Shown here in pieces: positions 46,259 through 57,206 of a stretch of 64,000 nt of DNA (position 1 is the first letter of the stretch; every line of letters starts with the position of its first letter). The stretch is from Steinernema hermaphroditum (taxonomy: Eukaryota; Nematoda; Chromadorea; Rhabditida; Steinernematidae). The DNA lies in the NCBI GenBank assembly GCA_030435675.1, contig CM059622.1, forward strand, positions 5,332,001 through 5,396,000. Reading direction: 5' to 3'. Below the pieces are notes generated by a model that did no database searches, was not told the origin of the DNA, and saw only the letters and a list, made by a program, of their open reading frames with translations. Both the position numbers and the translations under genes were made by a program.

Positions 46259-49200
46259 TTTGCCTGGAACAAATGAAATCGAATCGCGATTCTCACTCCA
46301 TAACAACCCAAGCGATCGCCCTTTGTCTTTCCGAACCTGTTACCGCGCTGACCTTCCCCTCGCCTGGCGATATCCGGTCACGGACGGGTCGTTTCCTGGT
46401 GAAACGAAGACTAGTTGGCTAATTTTAGTCATGCCTAAGAAGCGGAATGTCTCAGATCACATAGTAAGAAGGAAAAAAATAATAATCAAAGGATAACGGG
46501 ATTGGAGGAACGAACTGGCTCAAATGTATTGGAATGTGAAAGGTTACAGATGGCCAGATTCACCTAGTGGCATGGATTTAAAGAGTGTTGGCGTACAAAT
46601 CTTTGCAGATTTTTCCCACGAGTGAATTCCATAGAATCGTGCAAAATTAAATTAGATCTCTGAGGTTCACAAGCCCCTATGACACATTTAAAAGTTTTCA
46701 CTTCCCATGTAATGTGAACAGCAGTTTGTGTCTTTGCTGTAATCATTCCTTGCATCCTCATTCCTTGCAGCGGTCACAATTCCTTGTTTGTTGTAGTTGC
46801 TTTCCCAGATGCGTTCAGTTCCAACTAAACAAGGTGCAACGGTCTCCAACTGGAAGATCATTTGCGGAGGCTTCATGGAATTTTGTTTTGGGCAAACTCA
46901 GTCATGTACTTCAAGTTGCTTTTGCTGTTTTCCCTACTTCCTTCTTAATTCAGCTGCTTTGTGACTTCTGGTAATCAGCTCCTAATCTATAAACTTTATC
47001 GTAGCGCTATTTTTATCGTTTTTTTGCTATGCTGAACATGTGGTCTCTTATTGCTATGATGGAATATGTCAGTTGTGTGAGACATATAGCTTATGAGTCA
47101 GGCTATATGAAATGGGAAACCCTATAGGTGCGCGGGAGAACTTACATGGAGCTATGCGCCTTTTATTCTATCTATGTACACATCATCCACTTTTTTATTA
47201 CAAATATTGTGATTACTCTTTGGTTATTCGGTCGGTGTCAATTTTTCATGAACGATAAGGGATGTCCTACGCCTTCATCCTCCGCACGCATAACAGCGCA
47301 ACATTCAAAGGGCAAAAGAAGGCCTGAATGCTTAATACCCTGCCACGGAGTACATCCATATCGCGATGTGTGGGAAAGGTTTCCGTCTTGTAAACGCCAT
47401 ACATTCTATCCAGTCTAATTACTCATAAGTTCTTGTGTTTTTCGTTCAGTCCGGATGGGTTCATTCACGGCGGTGAAGAGATGGAAATCCCTAAGGACTG
47501 TCTGCGTGGACGGGATTAAAATAGGAAATCCTGTAAGGTGTGGGAACGAGCGCTCACCTTTCCACTTTCCCAGAACCTGCCTTTGTTGTGGTCCCCGCTT
47601 TCCGATCTGTTCTCGTCACTTTCAGATTAGGACCATATTTATTTAGCTCTGCTTGATGCTCATTTTCAGTTTAAGTTGTTGACGTTGACATATCACCTGT
47701 GGTCATCCAACGTAATCCATTGCAGTTTGATCTTCTTCCTAGCTTTCCTAGCTGTCATCAAGGCACTTCCGTGATACACAACCTATTCTTGCCGAGAATA
47801 ATGAGTATCGGAATGAACCGAAGGTGAATTACCTCTAGGTCTTCATGATTGCCGATTCTAAGAACTGTTCTAAGAAATTGATCTTTGAACTTTCCTCGGA
47901 AAATTCTGAGTTTCCCAGACATCATAAAAACTGTACATGAAATTCTGTGGCATTTTAAGTATCAGTCCAATTCACATTCACGGAAACATTCACCAGTCGG
48001 CTAATTCGAGCGTCAATTCCCCACTATAATCCCAGATAGTTACTTCCTAAGGCGATTTTCTATCGTGATCTCCATTAGTAAATTGAGTGTTTTCCTGTTG
48101 TTCAACGATAAGTGAGTTATATTGATAACGCCAACGAATAACTCCAAATTTTGAAACGTGCCGAAAGCAGTCTTTAACGGATACGCTCTACGCACATATG
48201 TGAAGCCTATGAAGTTTACTGAATGATGGTCAGTTGTAAACTTGAAAATGTCCCACACGAAATGAAATTCTAGATCCTTGAGTAAATTTGGGTTCGAAAT
48301 TTGACATTTGAATTTTTGAATGCTGCAGCTTATCATTATAATGTGCTGTTTGATTCATTGTCCATTTTGTACATGTTCCATAGTCATGAGTCATATCGCG
48401 GAAAGCCATCAACGATCAATTCTCTCCCAATTATGCATAAGTCTATCAGTGGAACCAACAATCAGTGAAACCTTGGAGAAGATCGTCTATAGTCTAGAAA
48501 GAATTGTGAACGGCTGTTTCAGACCATCATCCACTAGTAGTTTGTGTATTTATCTGCGCGTCGGTCGACTTGTGCCTTTGAACGATAAATAAGGAGTAAC
48601 CGTTCACGGTGCTCCTACGTGTCAACATTCGAGTTGAAAAGCGGCGACATTTGTCGCTAGCTTGAGGAACGAGATCCATGCAGTTATGCAGATTGTACAG
48701 TATGAATCTATCGTGCGATTTGTCACGCATTTAATCAATCAAGAGCTTTCTACGATCGGAATTGGTGAGCACTGTTCACGGATAATCTTAGGCATCAGAC
48801 AGCCACCGCTTTAAGTAACTTGCTGTTTATAATAGCGTAGATTTTTGCTCACCCGTATTGAAACCGTGAATTGCTAGAATACATTTTTGTAATAGTACAT
48901 AGTGTAAGCCAAATTTGGAGAAATTGGACCAGCTCTGTATTGTACATAATTCACACACAATTTCTGAGAATGGGACTCAGAACTGGGTACAAAATTAAGA
49001 GCTGAATTCTGATTTGCCATCAAGCATGCAGCGGACATAAATCAAGATGTCCTTAGGTGCAAGAAGACACCCAGTGTACAAGAAGACGGCTAATTAAGTG
49101 CACGCGAAAGTGTTACTCACACGTTCTTCATTATGGATGAATCCTTAGATTTTAATTACCCAGTGTCAGGATGACCTTTTTGTAAGTGCACATCATCGTT

Positions 49201-49769
49201 CCCTCATTTCTAATCCCTCTCCTCGGTCACATGCTGTATCCTCCTTTCACTTCACTGAGTGTAGTCCGTGTCCGGGGACATCGCCTTTTGAATTCGCACT
49301 CTGCTTTCCTCCCCAATTTTTCTGCAGAAAGTCCGTCCAGAAATAGAATCGAAGTTTGTTCCCTGTCCAAAAGTGTTTATCTCGTCGCGTACGATGACGT
49401 CGAAGATCGTCCTTCACGTCCGACCCATTTGATTCTATTAGCTCGTCCAGCGAAGCCACCCGCGATCGAGCAAAGATGCTCCGGGGCAGTCGTTCCTGGA
49501 AATCTTGAACTCGGCCTTCCGACGGAGACAAACAGGCGCGTGCGATCACAAAAGAGGGTTGTACACATATGTTGGCGATGTGACGAAATTAGATTCCCGA
49601 TTAGCACATGTTCCATTTGGCTGTTGTTTTTAGTTCCCTCCTTTCCGAATATTCGTGTATTTATTTATGTGTCCGCGCGCGCCCGCATATGTGTGCATAT
49701 TCGGATAGGGTTATTAACGAGCTTGCGTCGTCGTGGACGTCTTAATCGCTTGTCTCTTCAGTGTTCGGA
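46259..49769. other. Intergenic
   Basis: No gene recognised. It contains one copy of a dispersed repeat at about 48340-48785 (listed separately). 49.2-49.75 kb is richer in GC and lies upstream of the GTPase gene, so it probably holds its promoter. Confidence 0.4.
48340..48785 (+). repeat. Dispersed repeat family, copy 1
   Basis: Shares an ordered series of blocks with 58580-59062: a (c)aattatgca block, gatcgtctatagtctagaaagaa, (g)taaccgtt, tgtcaacat, agcttgaggaacgag, and gagctttctacgatcggaattg...agcactgtt. Overall identity is moderate, so this is an old family. No coding potential, TIRs or A/B boxes recognised. Confidence 0.65.
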
Positions 49770-52700
49770 ATGAGCGACAACAAGGTGCAGAGGAGCCATT
49801 CGGCTGTTCGGCCATCGCGCCACAGTATCCCGACAGGCGACGAATCGCGGAAGGTCAGCCTGACGCTCGTCGTTCTCGGCGCCGAAAAAGTAAGGATTAT
49901 CGAGGCCGCCTTTCATAATTTTTTTTTAATCCCTTTGCCTTGGATCTTTAGCTTAAGTGATTTTAATTTGAAAGAAAACCTCAGAAGTTCACTTCCTTTG
50001 TATACACGGCATTGTACATATGAACAATCCTTTTGAAGGGAAACGCTGTGCTTCACATCCAGATGTTCAATTACAGTTTATCTGAGAAGGGGGTCATCTC
50101 GAGACCACATGTCTGTCGTTCTAAATACCGTACATATCTGCTGGGGTTTCCCCATCTTTGACCACTGAAATAAGCATGCTCATGCTGTCTAAACAAATTT
50201 CCCTCTTTGCCGCATACCCTGTAGTCAACAGGCTTATCAAATCTGTTCGTTTTTATTACATTCCACATATTTTCTAGAAGCAGGCCGTTGCGGGGGGAGG
50301 TCGATTGACTCAGAGCTTTATGAACGTCAAAAACAGGCGTAGAAATGTAAATGGGTAACATGAAGCTAACGAATTGAGCCAATAGAAATGCATGTAAACA
50401 CATTGTTTAGAACCAACGATCGTTCGTTCCCGCCGCTTTCCAATTTAATTAGTTCCCTTAAGTTTTTGGTCACAAGATGCGATCAGCCAACAAGGCAATT
50501 TGATGTTGCTTTCCAAGAATAGGGGCATTGATTGAATATAGGAAGGCGTTTCAAATTGATTTATGTGTTTACAGCAGAAGTTTTGGTCAGTAAATCAACG
50601 AGTGGACAAGTTTATACTCCTTAATCAATGAAAAGATCCCATTACATCAATCAGCACTATATGGCAATATGTATAACACAAAAAGCGATGTAATACACAG
50701 AAGAATTGTATTGCAGAACTAGGTGTGCAATAAAGTGTCAGCGCCGTGCTTTTCTGATATCGAAAAGAAGATGCAACCTGTTTTCATCCTTATCATTAAT
50801 TTTCTGTTTCCAGTGGAACAGAACAGATAAAAAGAGGAAGTCAAATCATTTGAAACGTTGTTCATACTGACGGTGACTATGACGTAGTACTCCCGATGCT
50901 TAACCCTGAAAGCTTCGTTGTTTCTCAGTTTTTTCCTCTGACAACAGAAAAATTGCGAGGTATCGTAGTCATAGTGAACCGCCTAGTTTACCTGTTACCG
51001 TGAGTATGAACGGTACTTAAGTTGACAATGTATGGAATGTGTGGAAAGTTGCCTAAGCGTCAGGTGCTCAGTGTGTTGCTGGAGCACCTATCTTCCTTCA
51101 CTTATTTGTTCCTGCTACGCGATAAGAGTCGGAAGATTCGTGTGCTGAGTGTGCTATAAAATGTAAACAACGATTCTTGTGGATTTGTGGACAAGGAACC
51201 TTTCGACGCGTCCGTCTCAGATCGGGCTGAAAATTGGCTAAAGTATAGGCTTAGGCTTGACCGTTAACCTCAAAAGATGCTACAAGTGGAGATAATGGTT
51301 GCAATAATGAATAATGGACGTGTTTGTTGAGAGAGGCGCCTGGAACGAAACCACGTAAGTTCCTCGAAAGTCACATCCAAAACATGGGAAATATACAGCG
51401 AATACGGAATAACTGTCACGATGGTTGTGTTTTCGATCTGGTCACATTTTGTTATGCGCTTTTGCTAATCATCTCAGGAAAAGTGAAATGAAGAATACTG
51501 AAAGGGAAGGGACTCGGACCGGAACTCAAAAAATGGCGACCCCGACATAACCCATGTTCGACCACGCAGGCTGCTATTACTTCCTTGGGAAAGGTGACTA
51601 TAGTCATTTGGGCGTAATTTTTGAACAGTCTTTACCAGTGAACAGTGACTAGTTACGGAATATTTGGGAAGGGAATCGAATCGGAGTAGTCAGGTGTGCC
51701 CGTCTGCGTGTTTTCGTTAATTCGTTAAAGAAATTCGTTAAATTTCGATTACGGTCACTATGGATACAGTTGGTTTCTTAATAAAGTGATTTCTTGGATG
51801 CTGAGTTCCCAAGGTGTGCCAACGGAAGTTTAGGAAATAGGAGACAAACAACTTGAAAGCTGAGACCAGAAAAGACGTCCATACTCCGGAAATTTTCAGT
51901 GAGCTCAACAGCACACATGTGGAAACGTTGCCGAAGCACCAAAGACTATTATTCCACAGGCTGCGTTAGTGCAAAACATCCCCTATATATAAATGGAGAA
52001 CCGACGGGTCCGTTGGTCTGTTTGTGTGTGTGTTTTTCCGTGAGCACGGGGAAAACACGCACACAAAATAAGGACCCCGAGGGGAACCGAACCCGGCACC
52101 GCCCGCTTACAAACGAAGCACGTTCGCAATGAGCTACACAAGCAGATGATATGGTTGCGCTATACATCCACCATATCTCTGGGGACGCAAGGCTTTGAGT
52201 TTTTTTGAATGATTTTTTGTAACCAGCAGAGTTTTCGGTTCGAGTTTCCTGAAACTTTACAGTTTTTTTGCCCACTTTAGCCATTTACATGAGCGCCAAT
52301 CTTGCCGCCCGCAGGGCTATGGTTTCTTGCCGCCCGCAGGGCTACAGTTTTTTGGCCCCAACTTCAGCCATTTGCATGAGTACCTAATTGGCCTTTAGTA
52401 CCTGGAGGGTGCGAAATCGCGCGCAGCCGGGTTTATTCATTTAAAACGAAGACAACGAAAGTTATCGGCGTTGTCGGTTGTTGCAGTCACCAAAAACCAT
52501 CTTCCGTCATCCGCTGTTTATGCATCTAGTTTGTTCTTGGAATTTGTCCCAATAGCTCAACCATAAGTAATTCGCTCTTTCATAAATAAAAAACAGACTC
52601 CAAACATTTCTCACGCGTTTTGTTGACGGGCCCCGGCCGCCTTCCGGCCCACCTCATAATTAAAGAGTGAAAAATGTGTTTTCCACGATTAACTAAATAA

Positions 52701-53645
52701 TAGTTATCGTCTTTAAGTGATCAAAGCTCGCCACATCATAAGACTCCGGAAAAAAACAGCCATCTAGACCATGGCAGTTATAGAGCCTAATGGATGAGAT
52801 AAAAAACCATAAGATCTGCTACGCGTCAACGTTGTATTTCCAGGTTGGCAAGTCAGCGCTTGTCAGTCAATTCCTGTGGTGCTACTTCCCCATCGACTAC
52901 CACCCTACAGTCGAGGAGTTCAACTGGATCGAGTACGACGTCTCGGGAAACGATACGATCACCTATGAGGGCCTTCTTCTTGAAGTCATCGACACGAGTG
53001 GATCGAGGGACTTTCTTGCCATGCGAAATCTTTACGAGAGTACTGGCGACGCTTTTGTGGTAAATCGCTCCTCTTTGGCGGATACTGTAGCCGTTCATCA
53101 ATAGGTGGTGTTCTCTGTGGACAGTCAAGCTTCGTTCAAAGAAGCAAAAGCGATCGTCTCGGACATTCGGAAACGGAACTGCAAAGACGCGCCAATCCTG
53201 CTGATAGCCAACAAAATGGATCTTCTTGACACGCACAAGAAGAACGACTGGGCGAATCTGGAGGTTGAAGACTACATTCACGCCGAACACCTTCTCTTTG
53301 CTAATCTGTCGGCCAGGGACACTTCTGCCGTAAGTTAAATTATCAAATAGGGCGTAGCAGGTCCTCGGTAGTATAGTGGTGAGTATCCGCGCCTGTCACG
53401 TGCGAGACCCGGGTTCGATTCCCGGCCGGGGAGTAACTTTTTCCACCAAAATTTTTCGCTTGTTTCAGGTGGAGATGACATTTGGCCGACTTCTGGAACG
53501 CCTCCGAAATAGGCGCTGTTCCGGACGACCTGTGCTGACGAAACGTCGTCAGTCAATGCCGTCGAAACAAGTTCCCATATACACCAACAGTGTCCATCTG
53601 CAGACTGTGGCGAAGGGAAAAGACACGCGCTGCTCGGTGATGTGA
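49770..53645 (+). CDS. Ras-superfamily small GTPase with CAAX box, 4 exons
   Basis: Exons 49770-49889, 52844-53059, 53105-53329, 53469-53645, all phase 0, give 245 residues. The P-loop GAEKVGKS is split by intron 1, right after GAEK. Further motifs are the effector Thr in YHPTVEEF, switch II DTSGSRDF, NKMD and the SAR motif, then a basic tail ending CSVM. That terminus is a farnesylation-type CAAX box, so membrane attachment is expected. Switch II has no Gln at the Ras Q61 position (GSR instead of GQE), as in several low-GTPase Ras relatives such as RASD/DIRAS-like proteins. Assignment to a subfamily is uncertain. cttcag ends 9 nt before the ATG, a likely trans-splice site. AATAAA at 53703 fits the 3' end. 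Confidence 0.9.
51989..52147 (-). mobile_element. tRNA-derived SINE, copy 2, in GTPase intron 1
   Basis: On the minus strand it contains A box TAGCTCATTGCG and B box GGTTCGGTTCC, spaced about as in a tRNA gene, followed by a tRNA-unrelated tail that ends in the complement of ggagaaccgacgggtc. The B box differs from consensus at one position, so this copy is better preserved than the one at 44131. It is antisense to the host gene. Confidence 0.75.
52261..52384. repeat. Small nested tandem repeats in GTPase intron 1
   Basis: Two 25-bp units beginning ttgccgcccgcagggcta (52302-52326 and 52327-52351) lie inside a longer duplication. agttttttt-gccc-actt-agccatttacatgag at 52261 recurs, slightly altered, at 52346-52384. 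Confidence 0.75.
53362..53433 (+). tRNA. tRNA-Asp (GTC), inside a GTPase intron
   Basis: A 72-nt cloverleaf with acceptor stem TCCTCGG/CCGGGGA, A box TAGTATAGTGGT, anticodon loop CTGTCAC (anticodon GTC), B box GGTTCGATTCC and discriminator G. It lies within intron 3 (53330-53468) of the Ras-like gene in the sense orientation. T-rich sequence follows within about 10 nt. Confidence 0.95.
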
Positions 53646-55064
53646 ACGCATGAGTGCTGAACCTCTTTTAGAATGTTTACGGTTATGCTTGACGTATTTC
53701 GAAATAAAAGGCTCGCATCGCACTCAATGTTAAGAAGCACTGAAAAGGAAACCACAATATATTGCCATATTTGTGGGTATCGAATACGATATTCCGGTTT
53801 TTTGAAGAATAAAAAAATTTCATTGAAAATCGAAACACATTGGCAAACGCATAAATATCAGTATTAGCACTCGACTTGAATGATATCATGTTAGCTAAGA
53901 ACCTATGTAATGGAGGTACTTTAATTACACTTCAATGTACTTATATCAACCATTCTGACCTTGTATAATTTAGTGTCTGCGTTTAGGCCGACATTTACGA
54001 ACTTATTTGGAGATGTGTAGATGTATACTGTAGCTCTACCAGTCAACAGAATACGAAAGATTTAATTGTTTTTCATTTTGTTTTTTGAATAGCTTGTTTT
54101 TCAGCTATGCAAGGAAGGTGTTTACTTTACAACACATTTAAAATTTATCCTCACAGGTGTTAACAGCTGACCGATATATCAAATAGCCTCACGAGGTGTT
54201 TCGTCGCATATTTTCACCGAATGCGTCACTTTTCTTTTCATTCCACTCATCAAAAAACAGTTTTTTTTCATTTTCCTAACAGTTTTTCACATATCTTGTT
54301 CCAGGATTACCAATCCAGGAGGTTGTCTCCGTGTGTTTTGGCTGTCATCAAGGAATATCTTCCGTTGTTCAATCACCGATTTTGCCCTCCCAATTTGTTT
54401 CAACTTAGCAATACTGACCGCTGGTCTTGTTAACTGTCACTTCTACTTGCCTTATATAGAAAAGTGAATCCCGATAGCATTTTTCCCACCTACTTCACGT
54501 CATCTAAAAGTGCATCGTTGCTTTTAACAAGACCTTAGTCTATCGGCTTACGTGCAAATGCGTCCAATTCCCATTGTAATTCCAATCGACTACGCACCCG
54601 TTTTTTGCGAGAAAGTGCAAATCGGATTAACATCGGAAATAGCTCTGTTGCAGCCTATCGAACATATCTACTTGTGCTATACGCTTTGCGTATCGCTAGC
54701 CTCAACTATGCTACACTAACCCTACGGACGTCCTTCCGCGTTCGGGACAAATTAAGCCGATTTAGCTGTGAGGAAAGCATATCCGAAAAACATTGCCCAA
54801 AAGCGCAGCGATATTGATTTACGCGCCGACTCTTTGTGTTCATCCCGAAGCACAATTTTGCAATAGTTGCGTATGTACGGACCCTAAAAAGCGAGGAAGA
54901 GGGAGCGCGCGGAGTTTGAAAGCACGTCAAGGGCTCGATTTTCGCTAATAGCCCTCCATCTCCGCTCTATTCTTCTTCGTCCGCCGCCGATGCCGGCTTA
55001 TTCGCCTTCGACAGCCCATTAGCAACGCGGTGATGCGCGTCAGCTAACGACCGAAGCGCTCCGC
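53646..55064. other. 3' flank of the GTPase gene and upstream region of the small membrane-protein gene
   Basis: AATAAA at 53703-53708, 58 nt after the GTPase stop, is its likely polyadenylation signal. 54.9-55.06 kb is pyrimidine- and GC-rich and contains a short upstream frame (MPAYSPSTAH) before the next gene. No other gene seen. Confidence 0.5.
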
Positions 55065-57155
55065 ATGCTCCCCTCGCTGACCCAGACGCAACTTCTCGCC
55101 GCAGTGATCGTCGCTGCGACGACAGTCATCCTCCTTTGTCTCGCACTCTTCTGTTACTGTCGCTGTCGCAAGGACCGTTCCAGCTACGAACTTAGTCTGG
55201 CGGTCGCCAGAGGAAATCAGATGGTAAGTTAAGGGGCTTAGGGGTTTAGCGGGGATTGGAAAGGTCACTTTAGAAGAAGATGAAGGAACCCTCAAAATGT
55301 TGCCTTCTAGGTCAAGATGTTAGCGATTTCGTAGTAAGCTTTAAGAAGACAACGTGAACAATACTCATGTTGTCTTACTTTTTGCGTGATTGAGTAAGAG
55401 TAAGTAATTCTGAGTTATTTGCTCCGAAAAGTGACAAACAAAAGTACATTTTTGCCACAAATAGATCATGTGCTGAGGAAATTAAATTAAGTTTCGGCTA
55501 CAAACAACGTCACATAGAGAATGACGTTAAAGCTCCCAATTTAGGTGTTTATTTACGTGACTCTCACGAATGTCCTTCAGCGAAGGGTCATTCCCTGGGC
55601 TCCTTAGAGACCTTCTGCGAGACCATCGGAGTGACTTATGGTCAGGTTGTGGGAACTGCTGTCGATCGCGGCTTCAAGCATGTTCAATTTAAATGGAAAA
55701 GCAATGCTTGGCGAAGGACAAAACACCTTTTTTCAGCTATCGTGGGAAAACGCTCGTGGGAAGTCCTATGGGAATCTTATTCACGACGGTCTTTGAATCA
55801 TTCCTTGTTTTTGCGAAATAGGTTAAAAATATTTTCGCATTCTTAGAGGGACTAGATCCAGATGGGGGTCAACAGTTTGGTACGCTTGACCCGAAACATT
55901 TAGCTGTCACTTTTTTGCCTTTAGAATGTAGCGGAGCACGTTCTTGCTATGGCGAGGTAAAACGAAATTCGATATCCAGGCCAAAACGCACTCGATACGT
56001 TTTGTTTTTGCGAGCGGACTCCTTCGGCGAAGCGAAGATAAGCAAATCCAGAGGGACTGCTGATGGATCAGACCTTCTTTTGGGAATAATTACGGGAAAA
56101 TTGGAGGAAACTGACGCTGAGTAATGTCTCAGGAGCGAAATGGGCTTCTGGACCGTCTCGTAGAATTTGTATATTTCCGGAGTTCTCGTATCCTTAAATC
56201 ATCAGACCTCTTAAAAATAATTGCGGGAAAATGACATTGACGCTCAGAAATGTGGAAGTAGTTCTATTTTGCATAAATTGACTTCCGTAAGGTCTCTTAG
56301 ATCTTGTCATTATCAATTGAAAAAAAAATGCGACAGAGAAAAAAGGCCCAAGTGGGAAAAAACCAAACGAGACCGAGCAATACGGTTCACAGATATTAAA
56401 TTTATTCTGCTTGCTTATACGAGGGAGACGAAAAAAGGGAGACGCGCAGTGCTAGGAAATGCGCAAAGCTGTCAAGACTACAAGGGTATCCTTTCGGGCT
56501 CAATTGAAATTTTAAAAAATGAAGGTAAGACTTAGGACAAGCCTCGGAACATGCCTATAGAGTTTAGATTCCGAAAGCCTCGTCCACCTCCATAGGAACC
56601 AATAAAACCAATGTTTCTGAGTCTTGTTCTGTTCATTTTGAGCCCTGTTCCAATTCGAGATTCGAAAATACAATAATTTAACGTTTTTTTTTTGTTTTTA
56701 GCTGATATCGAATGGGACTAGTCCTACCTGTGCGAGAAATGCCCATCTGTTTTCAGTAATTTCTGGAAGTAGACAAACTTTTGCACAGAAACAAGTTTAC
56801 TGTTTAAAAGGGCATGAAATATCTCCTTATTGATAACTAAGGACGTAAAAGCAAATTGTTAATAAAAGTTAAGAAGTGGCTGATTCCGCACTACTAGGCT
56901 CAAAAGGTACACAGACATACTATTTATACGAAACACAACAATTTACCGACACATGGCTGAACCAGCGATGTAGATAAGAAGACTGAAGACACCACTATTC
57001 CTGACTTCTAGCAGGCCAACCCTAGAAAATTGTGGAGGCTTCCAAAGTGACCTTTGCTCAACTTGCCCTCAAAGTGCATTTGCTCATTCATGGCTTTTGC
57101 AGACCACCATAATTGTTCTCTTTTTCAGGTCCCAGAGAAAGAGTTCTACGTGTAG
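55065..57155 (+). CDS. Small single-pass membrane protein, 61 residues, 2 exons
   Basis: Exon 1 (55065-55223) encodes a short N-terminus, a strong transmembrane helix (VIVAATTVILLCLALFCY) and a Cys/Arg-rich stop-transfer segment (CRCRKDRSS). It ends at a perfect gtaagt donor. Exon 2 (57129-57155) follows tttttcag and adds nine codons ending EFYV and a stop, in phase 0. AATAAA at 57201 lies 46 nt after the stop and supports the 3' end. The C-terminus ends in a hydrophobic residue of the kind bound by PDZ domains. I do not recognise the family. Additional small exons could hide in the 1.9-kb intron. Confidence 0.6.
56060..56260 (+). repeat. Imperfect ~60-bp direct repeat in the intron
   Basis: The sequence around 56066-56120 (atcagacc, ataattacgggaaaat, gacgctgag) is echoed at 56200-56252 (atcagacc, ataattgcgggaaaat, gacgctcag). 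Confidence 0.55.
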
Positions 57156-57200
57156 CCTCCTCCCGACTCCATTGTTCACTCATTGCATTCATGTATAAAC

Positions 57201-57206
57201 AATAAA
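57201..57206 (+). terminator. AATAAA of the small membrane-protein gene
   Basis: Canonical hexamer 46 nt downstream of the stop codon of exon 2. Confidence 0.6.

Noticed and set aside
49149..49172. tttaattacccagtgtcag resembles a nematode spliced-leader exon
   Set aside because: No GT donor directly after it and no convincing Sm site downstream, so it is not supported as an SL RNA gene.
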